A DNA stretch of 64,000 bases, taken from Pseudoxanthomonas sacheonensis (GTDB lineage Bacteria > Pseudomonadota > Gammaproteobacteria > Xanthomonadales > Xanthomonadaceae). The DNA lies in NCBI RefSeq assembly GCF_010093305.1, contig NZ_PDWS01000002.1, forward strand, positions 310,001 to 374,000, written 5' to 3'. Below the pieces are notes generated by a model. The model worked only from the letters and a program-made list of their open reading frames with translations. It did not search any database and was not told the DNA's origin. Shown here piece after piece: positions 45,111-52,901 of this stretch; the stretch's first letter is position 1, and each line of letters begins with the position of its first letter. Both the position numbers and the translations under genes were made by a program.

Positions 45111-45214
45111 GTGGGAGCGGCGTCCCGCCGCGAGCTCCTAGCCGGTACCGACAGGGCGAGTATTGAGCGACTTCATTGAAAGTGCAAAAGCTCGCGGCGG
45201 GACGCCGCTCCCAC
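45111..45214. repeat. Inverted REP pair, family C
   Basis: Exact 26-nt inverted arms lie at 45111-45136 and 45189-45214. Each carries GTGGGAGCGGCGTCCCGCCG, with an inner hairpin GGCG...CGCC. The 52-bp spacer is unrelated sequence. A truncated copy (GTGGGAGCGCGCTT) lies just before at about 45097. The sequence resembles family E at 50785 (GTAGGAGCGGCGT), so C and E may be subfamilies. Confidence 0.9.
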
Positions 45215-45225
45215 AACGCGACTCC

Positions 45226-45963
45226 TCAGGCTGCGTCCACCAGCGGCTTGAGCTCCGGATCCAGCGCCACGCGTTCGTCGAACACGAAGCAGCGGCCGTC
45301 GTAGCCCTGCCCGCCGACCTGCTCGAAATAGCCCAGGATGCCGCCATCGAGCTGCAGCACGTTGTCCATGCCCGCGGCCTGCATCCACAAAGCTGCCTTT
45401 TCGCAGCGGATGCCGCCGGTGCAGAAGCTCACCACCGTCGCGTCGGACAGATCGTCGCGGTGGGGCTGCATGGCCTCGGGCAGATCGGTGAATTTGTCTA
45501 TCGGCAAGGTCAGCGCGCCAGCGAAGGTGCCGTACTCGACTTCCTGCCGGTTGCGCGTATCCAGCAACACCACGCGCTTGCCTGCGTCGTCATGGCCTTG
45601 CTGTAGCCACTTGGCGAGTGTCGCCGGAGCGACGGCAGGGGCGCGTCCCGCCAAAGGAGAAGTCTCTTGGCGACGGAAACTGATGATCTCCGGCTTGACC
45701 TTGACCTTGAGCCGGGCGAAAGGCTGCGCACCGCTGCGGCTGTATTTGACCCGCAGCTCGGCAAACCGCGGATCGGCCCGCAGCTGTTCGAAAAACGCGT
45801 CGATCGCCCGCTCTTCTCCGGCAAGGAAAAGGTTCACGCCTTCCGATGCGATCAATGCGGTGCCGCGCAATGCGCCCGCTTCCGCCCATGCGCGTACCTG
45901 CGCGGCCAGGGCCGACGGATCTGCGATGGGAACGAAATGGTAGGCGGCGGTATTGAGAATCAT
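45226..45963 (-). CDS. trhO: tRNA uridine(34) hydroxylase TrhO-like rhodanese
   Basis: The 245-residue protein of the YceA/TrhO family hydroxylates U34 of some tRNAs with oxygen, in the prephenate-independent route to mo5U. The N-terminal acylphosphatase-like domain reads LRGTALIASEGVNLFLAGEE. The rhodanese domain carries the active-site Cys in VVSFCTGGIRCEKAALWMQ and a LDTRNRQEVEYGTF stretch. It is shorter than E. coli TrhO (350), lacking the Cys-rich C-terminal part, as in other gammaproteobacterial short forms. It is divergent from the ArsR operon. Confidence 0.88.
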   Translation of the reverse strand: MILNTAAYHFVPIADPSALAAQVRAWAEAGALRGTALIASEGVNLFLAGEERAIDAFFEQLRADPRFAELRVKYSRSGAQPFARLKVKVKPEIISFRRQETSPLAGRAPAVAPATLAKWLQQGHDDAGKRVVLLDTRNRQEVEYGTFAGALTLPIDKFTDLPEAMQPHRDDLSDATVVSFCTGGIRCEKAALWMQAAGMDNVLQLDGGILGYFEQVGGQGYDGRCFVFDERVALDPELKPLVDAA

Positions 45964-46005
45964 GGGCACCATTGTAAATGGCGCCAGGCGGGAACCGGAA
46001 AACAT

Positions 46006-46021
46006 TCAACCAAAGGGTTGA
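46006..46021. promoter_or_regulatory. Candidate ArsR operator 1
   Basis: TCAACC-AAAG-GGTTGA is an inverted repeat with flanks that partly extend it. It sits 33 bp upstream of the regulator ATG, and its centre is 40 bp (about four helical turns) from the second site, so dimers would bind on the same DNA face. Confidence 0.65.
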
Positions 46022-46041
46022 CAATCAAATCAGGATCGATA

Positions 46042-46065
46042 ATATTCAACCTCATGGTTGAATAT
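46042..46065. promoter_or_regulatory. Candidate ArsR operator 2, overlapping the start codon
   Basis: A perfect 24-bp inverted repeat with 10-bp arms (ATATTCAACC and its complement) surrounds the centre TCAT. The regulator ATG at 46054-46056 lies in its middle. The half site TCAACC is shared with operator 1. Such placement would give tight autorepression. Confidence 0.75.
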
Positions 46066-46410
46066 GACTCTCCCCAGCTGGACTCCGTATTCCAGGCCCT
46101 CTCCGACAGCACGCGCCGCCGCATGCTGCGCAGCCTGAGCGCGCAACCGCGCAGCGTCGGCGAGCTGGCCGCGCCTTTCAGGATTTCGCTGGCCGCCGCT
46201 TCCAAACACATCAAAGTGCTGGAACGCGCCGGCCTGGTGCAGAAGCGCATCCAGGGCCGCACCCATCTGTGCCAGTTGCGCGCCGAAGCTCTGGCCGAAG
46301 CCGAACGATGGCTGCAGTACTACCAGCAATTCTGGAGCGAACGCCTGGATGCGCTGGAAATCGCGCTGCACGCCGACACCGCCGCGCAAACCAGGAGGAA
46401 ATCGCGATGA
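46054..46410 (+). CDS. ArsR-family winged-helix transcriptional regulator
   Basis: The 118-residue repressor has the winged helix DSVFQALSDSTRRRMLRSLS, SVGELAAPFRISLAAASKHI and KVLERAGLVQKRIQGRTHLC. No Cys-rich metal site (ELCVCDL type) is present, so it belongs to the non-metal ArsR group often paired with SRPBCC/AHSA1 proteins. It overlaps the next gene as ATGA. The frame is open upstream, but those codons precede the operator and lack a ribosome site. Confidence 0.9.
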   Translation: MVEYDSPQLDSVFQALSDSTRRRMLRSLSAQPRSVGELAAPFRISLAAASKHIKVLERAGLVQKRIQGRTHLCQLRAEALAEAERWLQYYQQFWSERLDALEIALHADTAAQTRRKSR

Positions 46411-46850
46411 GCCCTGCCCCACCTATCGAAGTGCGCGTGACGCGCTACTTCGAAACCGCTCCCGAGCGCGTTTTCGACGCCTGGCTGGTGCCGCGCACGC
46501 TGGGGCAATGGATGTTCGGCCCGCGCGTGCGCGAGGAGAACGTGGTTCGGCTGGACGTGGACCCGCGCGTCGGCGGCAGCTTCTCGCTCAAAGTCGAGCG
46601 CAACGGCGAAATCATCGATCACGTGGGCCGGTACCTTGAAATCGAACGGCCCCACCGGCTGGTCTTCACCTGGGCGGTCAAAGGCCAGTCGGACGACGAA
46701 CCCAGCCAGGTGCGTATCGACATCGCCGCCTCCAGCAGCGGCTGCGTGCTGACCCTCGTCCACAGCATGGATGCGAAGTGGGCCGAATACGCGCAACGCA
46801 CCCAGGACGGCTGGAACACCATGCTCGACGCGCTCGCCGGGCTCTTCTGA
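46407..46850 (+). CDS. SRPBCC (AHSA1-like) protein 1
   Basis: The 147-residue START/Bet v 1-like domain protein reads VTRYFETAPERVFDAWLVPR, QWMFGPRVREENVVRLDVDP and DGWNTMLDALAGLF. It has a hydrophobic cavity fold that binds small lipophilic ligands. The ribosome site AGGAGGAA lies inside the end of the arsR gene. It is cotranscribed with the ArsR regulator, which suggests ligand-dependent stress control; the ligand is unknown. Confidence 0.88.
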   Translation: MSPAPPIEVRVTRYFETAPERVFDAWLVPRTLGQWMFGPRVREENVVRLDVDPRVGGSFSLKVERNGEIIDHVGRYLEIERPHRLVFTWAVKGQSDDEPSQVRIDIAASSSGCVLTLVHSMDAKWAEYAQRTQDGWNTMLDALAGLF

Positions 46851-46873
46851 CCATCCACCCGCAAGGTACGACC

Positions 46874-47407
46874 ATGAACAATTCCTACGCCGCAGTCATC
46901 GCCCCGAATACCGTGCGCATCGAACGCACCTTGCCCGGCCCGATCGAACGGGTCTGGGCGTTTCTCACCGAATCCGAAAAGCGCCGCCAATGGCTGGCGG
47001 CCGGCGAGATGGAATTGAAGGAAGGCGGCGCGGTGGAGCATGTATTCCGCAACTCGGAACTGACCGGGCACGACGGCAACCCTCCCCCGAAATACGCTGC
47101 GCACGCCGGCGAAAGCCGCATGCACGGCCGCATCACCGCCTGCGAACCGCCGCGCCTGCTCGCCTACGAATGGGGCGAAGGCGAAGACGCTTCGCACGTA
47201 CGCTTCGAACTCACCCCCCAAGGCGATGCCGTGCATCTGGTCCTCGTGCACAGCCGCCTGCCCGACCGCGAGGAGATGCTCAGCGTCGCCGGCGGCTGGC
47301 ATACGCACCTGGGAATCCTGCTGGACAAGCTGGAAGGCCGCGAGCCGGAGGGTTTCTGGCCGACGCATGCGCGGCTTGAGGCGGAGTACGAAAAGCTCAT
47401 TCCGTAG
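46874..47407 (+). CDS. SRPBCC (AHSA1-like) protein 2
   Basis: The 177-residue second START-like protein of the operon reads VRIERTLPGPIERVWAFLTE, SEKRRQWLAAGEMELKEGGA, ITACEPPRLLAYEWGEGEDA and GWHTHLGILLDKLEGREPEG. It is paralogous to the preceding protein but clearly diverged, with a 20-residue insertion. The gap to the first gene is 23 bp. It is followed by a REP pair, which probably marks the end of the operon. Confidence 0.88.
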   Translation: MNNSYAAVIAPNTVRIERTLPGPIERVWAFLTESEKRRQWLAAGEMELKEGGAVEHVFRNSELTGHDGNPPPKYAAHAGESRMHGRITACEPPRLLAYEWGEGEDASHVRFELTPQGDAVHLVLVHSRLPDREEMLSVAGGWHTHLGILLDKLEGREPEGFWPTHARLEAEYEKLIP

Positions 47408-47466
47408 CCGATGGCAAATTTGAAGGAAACCAAGCGAGGGCTGACTAAGTCAGCTCTCCCGTTCCT

Positions 47467-47538
47467 TGTCATCCCGAGCGCAGCGAGGGATCTGTTCTTA
47501 GGGCGGCCAGCAGATCCCTCGCTGCGCTCAGGATGACA
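47467..47538. repeat. Inverted REP pair, family D
   Basis: The 28-nt arms at 47467-47494 and 47511-47538 are inverted copies with one mismatch, opening TGTCATCCCGAGCGCAGCGA. The short spacer (16 bp) allows a long hairpin that could act as a bidirectional terminator between the SRPBCC and DUF6164-type genes. I know this GTCATCC-GAGCGCAGCGAG motif as a common intergenic repeat in many bacteria. Confidence 0.85.
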
Positions 47539-47563
47539 TGGTTCTTAATGCTTGGACAACACG

Positions 47564-47929
47564 TTAGCGCAAGAACAGATACGGCAATGCCAGCGTCAAT
47601 GCCACGATGCCGATGATCGCAATCAGTATCCCCAGTACGTACCACGGACGCTGGCTGAAAAGCTTGCCGAAGGTTTCCTCGCTGCCCTGTTCGCGCGCCG
47701 CGTCTTGCGCCGCCCTGGCCCGCTGCAGGCGCTTGGCCTGGTAGTCGGCCATCAAAGCCTTGGCGCGGACGATGTCCGCATCCTCGCGCATCCAGATGCC
47801 ACCCGACGAGATTCCCCACGGGCTGGGTTGGGTTTCGTAGAAATCCATGCCGCTTTCGGTCAGCCAGGCGCGCACTTCGTCGGCTTCGTCGTCGGGCACG
47901 TTGCGCAGATTTAGCAGTAGTTTGGCCAT
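47564..47929 (-). CDS. DUF6164-like small membrane-anchored protein
   Basis: The 121-residue protein has a soluble N-terminal domain with [40 protein letters not shown] and [22 protein letters not shown]-terminal transmembrane helix follows ([19 protein letters not shown], about 97-116). It matches what I know as DUF6164; no function is known. The start at 47929 removes an upstream open stretch that overlaps the divergent FKBP gene. Confidence 0.78.
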   Translation of the reverse strand: MAKLLLNLRNVPDDEADEVRAWLTESGMDFYETQPSPWGISSGGIWMREDADIVRAKALMADYQAKRLQRARAAQDAAREQGSEETFGKLFSQRPWYVLGILIAIIGIVALTLALPYLFLR

Positions 47930-48003
47930 GTCCGCATGATAACGGCGTAACCGGGAATCGCGGCATGCGTTACCCTGCGCGCCTCCGACAACAAGGATCC
48001 CCC

Positions 48004-48435
48004 ATGCGTTTCGCACTGCCGTTGCTCGCCCTGCTGGCCCTTTCCGCCTGCGCCGACCCTGGCCCGCCGCCCGGCGGCAGCGTGGCCGAGCTGCAACGGA
48101 TCGACGAAAAAACCGGTACCGGCGCGACCGCAACCGCGGGATCCGACGTCACCGTGCACTACACAGGCTGGCTCTACGACGAAAAGGCCAAGGACATGCG
48201 CGGCGAAAAGTTCGACAGTTCGGTGGATCGCGGCGAACCTTTCACCTTCCTGCTCGGCGGCGGCCAGGTGATCCGCGGCTGGGACGACGGCGTGGCCGGC
48301 ATGCGGGTCGGCGGCAAGCGGCGCTTGCTGATTCCTTCCCACTACGGTTATGGCAGCGATGGCGCGGGCGGCGTGATTCCGCCGAACGCCTCGCTGGTCT
48401 TCGAAGTCGAACTGCTTGCCGTCAAGCCGCACTGA
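48004..48435 (+). CDS. FKBP-type peptidyl-prolyl isomerase, lipoprotein
   Basis: The 143-residue proline isomerase has the lipobox LALLALSAC (Cys about residue 16). The FKBP domain contains [58 protein letters not shown] and [20 protein letters not shown]. It assists folding of exported proteins on the periplasmic side of the envelope. A 6-bp gap to the next gene suggests cotranscription. Confidence 0.93.
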   Translation: MRFALPLLALLALSACADPGPPPGGSVAELQRIDEKTGTGATATAGSDVTVHYTGWLYDEKAKDMRGEKFDSSVDRGEPFTFLLGGGQVIRGWDDGVAGMRVGGKRRLLIPSHYGYGSDGAGGVIPPNASLVFEVELLAVKPH

Positions 48436-48441
48436 TACGCG

Positions 48442-49695
48442 ATGACCTCCCATTCCGCAGCATCTTCTCCACGCCTGGCAGTGATCGGCGGCGGCCCCGC
48501 CGGGTTGATGGCGGCAGAAGTCGCGCGCGCGGCGGGCCTTGAAGTGGATGTCTATGAAGCCAAGGGTTCGGTGGGGCGCAAATTCCTGATCGCCGGCAAG
48601 GGCGGATTGAACCTCACCCACTCCGAACCCCTGCCCGCCTTTATCCAACGCTTCCGCGAGCGCAGTAGCGAAGTCGGCGCCTGGCTGCGGGATTTCGACG
48701 CAGACGCGGCGCGCGAATGGGCGCGCGGACTGGGCGTGGAGACTTTCGTAGGCAGCTCAGGGCGCGTGTTTCCTTCCGACCTTAAAGCCGCACCGCTGTT
48801 GCGCGGATGGGTGCGGCGGCTGCGCGAAAGCGGTGTGCGCTTCCATGTGCATCATCGATGGTCGGGCTGGCATGGCGAGCAGCTGCGTTTCGATACGCCC
48901 GCGGGAGAAACAAGCCTTCGCGCGGACGCCGTGGTGCTCGCGCTAGGTGGCGGCAGTTGGCCGCAGCTGGGCTCCGATGGCACCTGGCAGGCACTGCTGG
49001 CCGAAAGCGGGGTCGATGTCGCGCCGTTGCAGCCGGCCAACTGCGGTTTCGATGTCGGCTGGAGCGAGCACCTGGCCGCGCGCCATGCCGGTGCGCCGCT
49101 GAAACCGGTGGTCGCCCATTGGCGCGATGCCGATGGCCGCGAACACGCACTGCAAGGCGAGTGCGTGATCAGCGCAGATGGCATCGAAGGCAGCCTGATT
49201 TATGCCCTGTCGGCCGAACTACGCCAGGCCATAGCCCGCAACGGCCACGCCACCCTGCAACTCGATCTGGCGCCAGGGCGCAGCCTGGAGCGCCTGCAGC
49301 AGGAATTGTCCAAGCCCCGCGGCCATCGCAGCGTCAGCGAACATCTGCGCCGCCACGCGGGCATCAGCGGAATCAAGGCGGCGTTGATCCACGAAATTCT
49401 GGACAAGACCCAACTGGATAATCCCGTGCTGCTTGCGCGCACGATCCATCGCCTGCCGCTGACCCTGAAACGCGCGCGTCCTCTGGCTGAAGCCATCAGC
49501 AGCGCCGGCGGCGTGCGCCTGGAAGCGATGAACGACCGACTGATGCTGAACGCATTGCCCGGAGTGTTCTGCGCAGGCGAAATGCTGGATTGGGAAGCGC
49601 CGACCGGCGGTTACTTGCTGACCGCTTGCCTGGCAAGCGGCCACCGCGCCGGCGAAGGCGCGGTGGCTTGGCTCAAGGCATCGATGCCCGCTTGA
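48442..49695 (+). CDS. TIGR03862-type NAD(P)/FAD flavoprotein
   Basis: The 417-residue flavoprotein is related to, but distinct from, the HI0933-like protein at 41981. It has the FAD loop LAVIGGGPAGLMAAEVARAA, GSVGRKFLIAGKGGLNLTHS, GLGVETFVGSSGRVFPSDLK, VVLALGGGSWPQLGSDGTWQ and the ending VFCAGEMLDWEAPTGGYLLT. The subfamily is known as TIGR03862 (PP_4765 type); the reaction is unknown. Confidence 0.9.
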   Translation: MTSHSAASSPRLAVIGGGPAGLMAAEVARAAGLEVDVYEAKGSVGRKFLIAGKGGLNLTHSEPLPAFIQRFRERSSEVGAWLRDFDADAAREWARGLGVETFVGSSGRVFPSDLKAAPLLRGWVRRLRESGVRFHVHHRWSGWHGEQLRFDTPAGETSLRADAVVLALGGGSWPQLGSDGTWQALLAESGVDVAPLQPANCGFDVGWSEHLAARHAGAPLKPVVAHWRDADGREHALQGECVISADGIEGSLIYALSAELRQAIARNGHATLQLDLAPGRSLERLQQELSKPRGHRSVSEHLRRHAGISGIKAALIHEILDKTQLDNPVLLARTIHRLPLTLKRARPLAEAISSAGGVRLEAMNDRLMLNALPGVFCAGEMLDWEAPTGGYLLTACLASGHRAGEGAVAWLKASMPA

Positions 49696-49844
49696 GATGC
49701 CTGCTCGATCTGGTCGTCCGCCATGGCCCGGCAAGGGGAGAGATCCCTGCCTGCGACGATCGCGGACGTGGCAACAGGATATCCAGCGCGGTGTTGAAAT
49801 TCGGTTAGAACTCCGCGTCATTCTGATGACAGAAGAGCATGTGT

Positions 49845-49997
49845 TCAGAACGGAATCGGCAATCCCAACACAGGCGCCAGCAACCAGTAGGCGATGCCGA
49901 ACACCAGCACCCACAGCAATAACTTGAGGGCGAAGCCGGCGACCTTGATCGCCAGGTAGATGCCGACCACGACCAGCACGATTCCGATCCAACTCAT
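49845..49997 (-). CDS. Small 50-residue membrane protein
   Basis: This short gene encodes MSWIGIVLVVVGIYLAIKVA and continues hydrophobic to the end (LLLWVLVFGIAYWLLAPVLG). It has one or two helices covering nearly the whole protein, with Lys at 18 and 24 as the only charges. It is preceded by a plausible ribosome site (GAGAAAA) and lies in line with two small genes upstream on the same strand. No function is known. Confidence 0.7.
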   Translation of the reverse strand: MSWIGIVLVVVGIYLAIKVAGFALKLLLWVLVFGIAYWLLAPVLGLPIPF

Positions 49998-50028
49998 GCG
50001 TTTTCTCCGCGGCTGCGTTGTGTGAAGT

Positions 50029-50220
50029 TCATTTGCTCTTGATGCCGCGCTTGCGCGCCTGCGACGCCACGAACATATTGTCCACCAGGTTCGGATAAGC
50101 GCGGCCCGCCGCTTCGGCGCGTGCCTTGGCCTGTTCTATCTGTTCCGGCGTCAACTTGACGTGTCCGCCGGGTCCGGCCGGATTCTTGCGGTCCCACGGT
50201 TTTGCGGTGCGGCTGGTCAT
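50029..50220 (-). CDS. Small hydrophilic protein
   Basis: The 63-residue basic protein begins MTSRTAKPWDRKNPAGPGGH, followed by KLTPEQIEQAKARAEAAGRA, and ends in a RKRGIKSK tail. The PEQIEQAKARAEAAGR stretch should be helical. It is not recognised at family level. It lies between DUF1993 (24-bp gap) and the small membrane protein (31-bp gap), so the three may be one operon. Confidence 0.68.
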   Translation of the reverse strand: MTSRTAKPWDRKNPAGPGGHVKLTPEQIEQAKARAEAAGRAYPNLVDNMFVASQARKRGIKSK

Positions 50221-50244
50221 TGCTTGGATCCTTGTGCGGCGGGC

Positions 50245-50754
50245 TCAGTACGCGCCCATGTAGTCGCGCTTGCCCACTACCACGCCATTGTGGCGCAGCA
50301 GGTCGTAAGCTGTGGTGACATGGAAGAAGAACTGCGGCAGGCCGTAGTGCAGCAGGTAGGGCTGGCCTTCCATCCTGCGTTCCTTCGGCGTACCCGGGCG
50401 CAGCACGATCTCGCGCGAACCGGCGGCCGCGAATGCAGCCGGGTCCAGGCCGCCGATGAAATCCAGGCTGGCGCCGATCAGGCCGCGCAGATCGGCGAAG
50501 CTCTTGTTGTCGCCTTCGAGTACCGGCAGTTCCGCGCCTGCCAGGCGACCGGATACCCCGCGTGCGAAGTCGCAGGCCACCACCACCTGCTTGGCCAATG
50601 GGAACATGTCGGGGAACAGCCGCGCTTGCAGCAGAGCGTCAGCGTCGATCTTGTGTTCGACGGCGTGCGCCTCGGCTTTGGCCAACAACTGGTCGAGGCT
50701 GCCGAGCAGTTGCTGGAAAACGGGAACGGAAGCGGCGTGCATTGAAATAGTCAT
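50245..50754 (-). CDS. DUF1993 family protein
   Basis: The 169-residue protein of the DUF1993 family is related to the DinB-like four-helix bundles. SVPVFQQLLGSLDQLLAKAE, LLQARLFPDMFPLAKQVVVA, CDFARGVSGRLAGAELP and LHYGLPQFFFHVTTAYDLLR are typical, including the conserved His pair near the end. It may be a metal-dependent enzyme; the function is unknown. A large palindrome precedes it. Confidence 0.88.
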   Translation of the reverse strand: MTISMHAASVPVFQQLLGSLDQLLAKAEAHAVEHKIDADALLQARLFPDMFPLAKQVVVACDFARGVSGRLAGAELPVLEGDNKSFADLRGLIGASLDFIGGLDPAAFAAAGSREIVLRPGTPKERRMEGQPYLLHYGLPQFFFHVTTAYDLLRHNGVVVGKRDYMGAY

Positions 50755-50784
50755 GGGATATCCAGGGTTGGAGAATATGTGGGG

Positions 50785-50860
50785 TTTTGTAGGAGCGGCG
50801 TAAGCCGCGATGAGGCCTTACCGGTAAGGCCTCATCGCGGCTTACGCCGCTCCTACAAAA
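50785..50860. repeat. Perfect 76-bp palindrome, REP family E
   Basis: Positions 50785-50822 are the exact reverse complement of 50823-50860 (38 bp each, zero mismatches, no spacer; centre CCGG). The ends read TTTTGTAGGAGCGGCG. On a transcript from either strand it forms a hairpin ending in UUUU or starting from AAAA, so it could terminate the RIO-kinase transcript. A diverged copy is at 56046-56115. Confidence 0.95.
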
Positions 50861-50873
50861 GCATTAAAGGGGA

Positions 50874-51731
50874 TCAATCCAGCTCGGCGGCGGCCTCGCG
50901 GCCCTGCTGGCGGATCAGCGCCTCCTCGCGGGCGTCGTTGATGGCGTCGCGCACGCCGTCCAGGTCCACGCTGCGCTCGTCGTGCACGAACTTGCCGGTC
51001 AGCGGCGTGTCCGCCAACAGATCGCCGGTTTCGAACAGCGCCCACATTTCCTCGCCGTACCAGCTGTCCAGCAGTTCCGGTGCGAACGCGCCCAGAGTGG
51101 CGGTCAGGTTGTTGACGTCGCGCAACAGCATCGCCCGTGCGGCGTTGTTGCCGCCGGCGCTGACCACCTGCGGGAAATCGATCACCACCGGACCTTCGGC
51201 GCCCACCAGCACGTTGTAGGCCGAAAGGTCGCCATGGATCAGGCCGATGCACAGCATCAGCTGCACCTGTTTGACCAGGAAAGCGTGGTATTCGCGGGCC
51301 TGACCGGGTTCGAGTTCAAGCTCGCCCAGGCGCGGCGCCGAGAAGCCATCGGCATCGGTGACCAGTTCCATCACCAGAACGCCATGGAAGTACCCGTACG
51401 GCTGCGGCACGCGCACGCCGGCCTCGACCAACTGGTAGAGGGCGTCGACCTCGGTGTTCTTCCAGGCCGTTTCCTGCTGCTTGCGCCCGTACTTGCTGGC
51501 CTTGCCGATGGCTCGCGCCTCGCGGCTGCCTCGCACTTTGCGGCCTTCCTGGTATTGCACGCGCTGTTTGAAGCTGCGCTGTGCCATGTCCTTGTAGACC
51601 TTGGCGCAGCGCACGTCGTCGCCGGACCGCACCACATAGACGGCCGCTTCCTTGCCGCTCTTCAGCGGGCGCATCACTTCGTCTATCACGCCGTCGTCGA
51701 TCAGCGCTTGCAGGCCTTGCGGGGTCTTCAT
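50874..51731 (-). CDS. RIO1-like serine protein kinase
   Basis: The 285-residue atypical kinase has a Gly-loop equivalent LKSGKEAAVYVV, ATP-anchoring Lys44 (CAKVYKD) and catalytic loop LIHGDLSAYNVLV (Asp168, Asn173). The metal-binding VVIDFPQVV contains Asp185. Bacterial RIO proteins are widespread, but their substrates are unknown; eukaryotic RIO kinases act in ribosome maturation. The start at 51731 (MKTPQGLQALIDDGVIDEVM) matches the family. It is divergent from the pseudouridine synthase gene, which may be meaningful. Confidence 0.9.
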   Translation of the reverse strand: MKTPQGLQALIDDGVIDEVMRPLKSGKEAAVYVVRSGDDVRCAKVYKDMAQRSFKQRVQYQEGRKVRGSREARAIGKASKYGRKQQETAWKNTEVDALYQLVEAGVRVPQPYGYFHGVLVMELVTDADGFSAPRLGELELEPGQAREYHAFLVKQVQLMLCIGLIHGDLSAYNVLVGAEGPVVIDFPQVVSAGGNNAARAMLLRDVNNLTATLGAFAPELLDSWYGEEMWALFETGDLLADTPLTGKFVHDERSVDLDGVRDAINDAREEALIRQQGREAAAELD

Positions 51732-51848
51732 CCAGTGGGGCGGGTGGCAAAGGAAGCCCATTGTGCCTGCGCGGGGCCTTCATCGGGGTAAACCTTGCGT
51801 TGGCATGCCAGCGCTTACACTGCACACCCTACCCGTGCCTTGCCTTCC

Positions 51849-52559
51849 ATGTCCGAACCCGTCCGCCTTGCCAAACGCGTCGCCGAACTCGCCGGTTGTT
51901 CCCGGCGCGAGGCCGACCAGTACATCCAGGGCGGCTGGGTGACCGTGGACGGCGAAGTGATCGACGCTCCCCAGCACCCCATCACCACGCAGACCGTGCT
52001 GATCGACCCTGAAGCGGATCTGGAAGCCGCCGAACCGGCGACTTTGCTGCTGCACAAGCCGGCCGGCGTCGAGTTCGAAGCAGCATCCAGACTGGCCACC
52101 CCCGCCAGCCACACCGAAGGCGACGATCCCGGCATCCGGGTGCTCAAGCGCCATTTCGTGCGCCTGACCCCGCTGATGCCGCTGGATGCCGAAGCCAGCG
52201 GCCTGGTCGTATTGAGCCAGGACGGGCGCGTCTGGCGGCGGCTGAGCGAGGACGCGGACATGATCGAACAGGAGTTCGTGGTGGAGGTGCAAGGCGAACT
52301 CGCGCCCTACGGCCTACCGCGTCTGTGCGACGGCATGCTCTACCTGGGCCGCGCCCTGCCCCGCGCCAAGGTCAGTTGGCAGAACGAGAACAACCTGCGC
52401 TTCGCGATCAAGGCGGTACGGCCCGGTCAACTGCGGCACATGTGCGCGCAGGTCGGCCTGGAAGTGCTGTCGATCCGCCGCCTGCGCATCGGCCGCATCG
52501 CTCTCAACAGGATGCCGGTAGGCGAGTGGCGTTACCTGCCTGTCGGCGAGCGCTTCTGA
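51849..52559 (+). CDS. RsuA/RluF-type rRNA pseudouridine synthase, atypical active-site motif
   Basis: The 236-residue protein has an S4 domain (RLAKRVAELAGCSRREADQY, residues 6-25) and a catalytic domain. The active-site Asp is probably D113 in LMPLDAEASGLVVLSQDG. The usual GRLDxxTxGL motif is altered to PLDAEASGL: Arg is replaced by Pro and Thr by Ser. The late RPGQLRHMCAQVGLEVLSIR and RIGRIALNRMPVGEWRYL are standard. It may be active with altered specificity, or it may be an RNA-binding derivative. Confidence 0.87.
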   Translation: MSEPVRLAKRVAELAGCSRREADQYIQGGWVTVDGEVIDAPQHPITTQTVLIDPEADLEAAEPATLLLHKPAGVEFEAASRLATPASHTEGDDPGIRVLKRHFVRLTPLMPLDAEASGLVVLSQDGRVWRRLSEDADMIEQEFVVEVQGELAPYGLPRLCDGMLYLGRALPRAKVSWQNENNLRFAIKAVRPGQLRHMCAQVGLEVLSIRRLRIGRIALNRMPVGEWRYLPVGERF

Positions 52560-52695
52560 CCGCCTGCTGTTCGATCCCCGCAGCGGCTTTTCCGGCGATT
52601 GACTAAGGCCGCCGGGCTGACAACACTACTCGCCGCACCGGCATGGTCGTTGCGGCCGCCGTTCTCCAACCAACGCAAACGAAGAAGAGGCCTGT

Positions 52696-52797
52696 ATGAG
52701 CAAGGGTATGGACCAGAAGAAAAACGAGAAGAAGGCGCCGACCAAGACGCTGAAGGAAAAGCGCGCCGAGAAGCAGGAAAAGAAGAAGAACAAGTAA
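52696..52797 (+). CDS. 33-residue Lys/Glu-rich small protein
   Basis: The tiny gene encodes MSKGMDQKKNEKKAPTKTLK, followed by EKRAEKQEKKKNK. It is highly charged, with no hydrophobic core. The CDS has its own ATG, and a GAAGAGG ribosome-like site lies about 8 nt ahead. Similar short 'MSKGMDQKK' proteins occur in proteobacteria, so I consider it real. The role is unknown. A REP pair follows after 16 bp. Confidence 0.65.
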   Translation: MSKGMDQKKNEKKAPTKTLKEKRAEKQEKKKNK

Positions 52798-52813
52798 GCG
52801 CCCGCCCTTCTTC

Positions 52814-52886
52814 GTTGCAGAGCCGAGCTTGCTCGGCTGCTCTTCGCGGAAGAACCTAGGCAGCCGAGCAAGCTCGGCTCTACAAC
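52814..52886. repeat. Inverted REP pair, family F
   Basis: The 26-nt arms at 52814-52839 and 52861-52886 are inverted copies with one mismatch. Each contains the short palindrome AGCCGAGCTTGCTCGGCT. The pair is located between the Lys/Glu-rich small gene and the converging RidA gene. Confidence 0.9.
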
Positions 52887-52901
52887 TTCAGACCGCCGCC
52901 G

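Noticed and set aside
45111-45214. Inverted repeats considered as ends of an insertion sequence.
   Set aside because: Only 52 bp between the arms, no transposase and no target duplication; fits paired REP elements.
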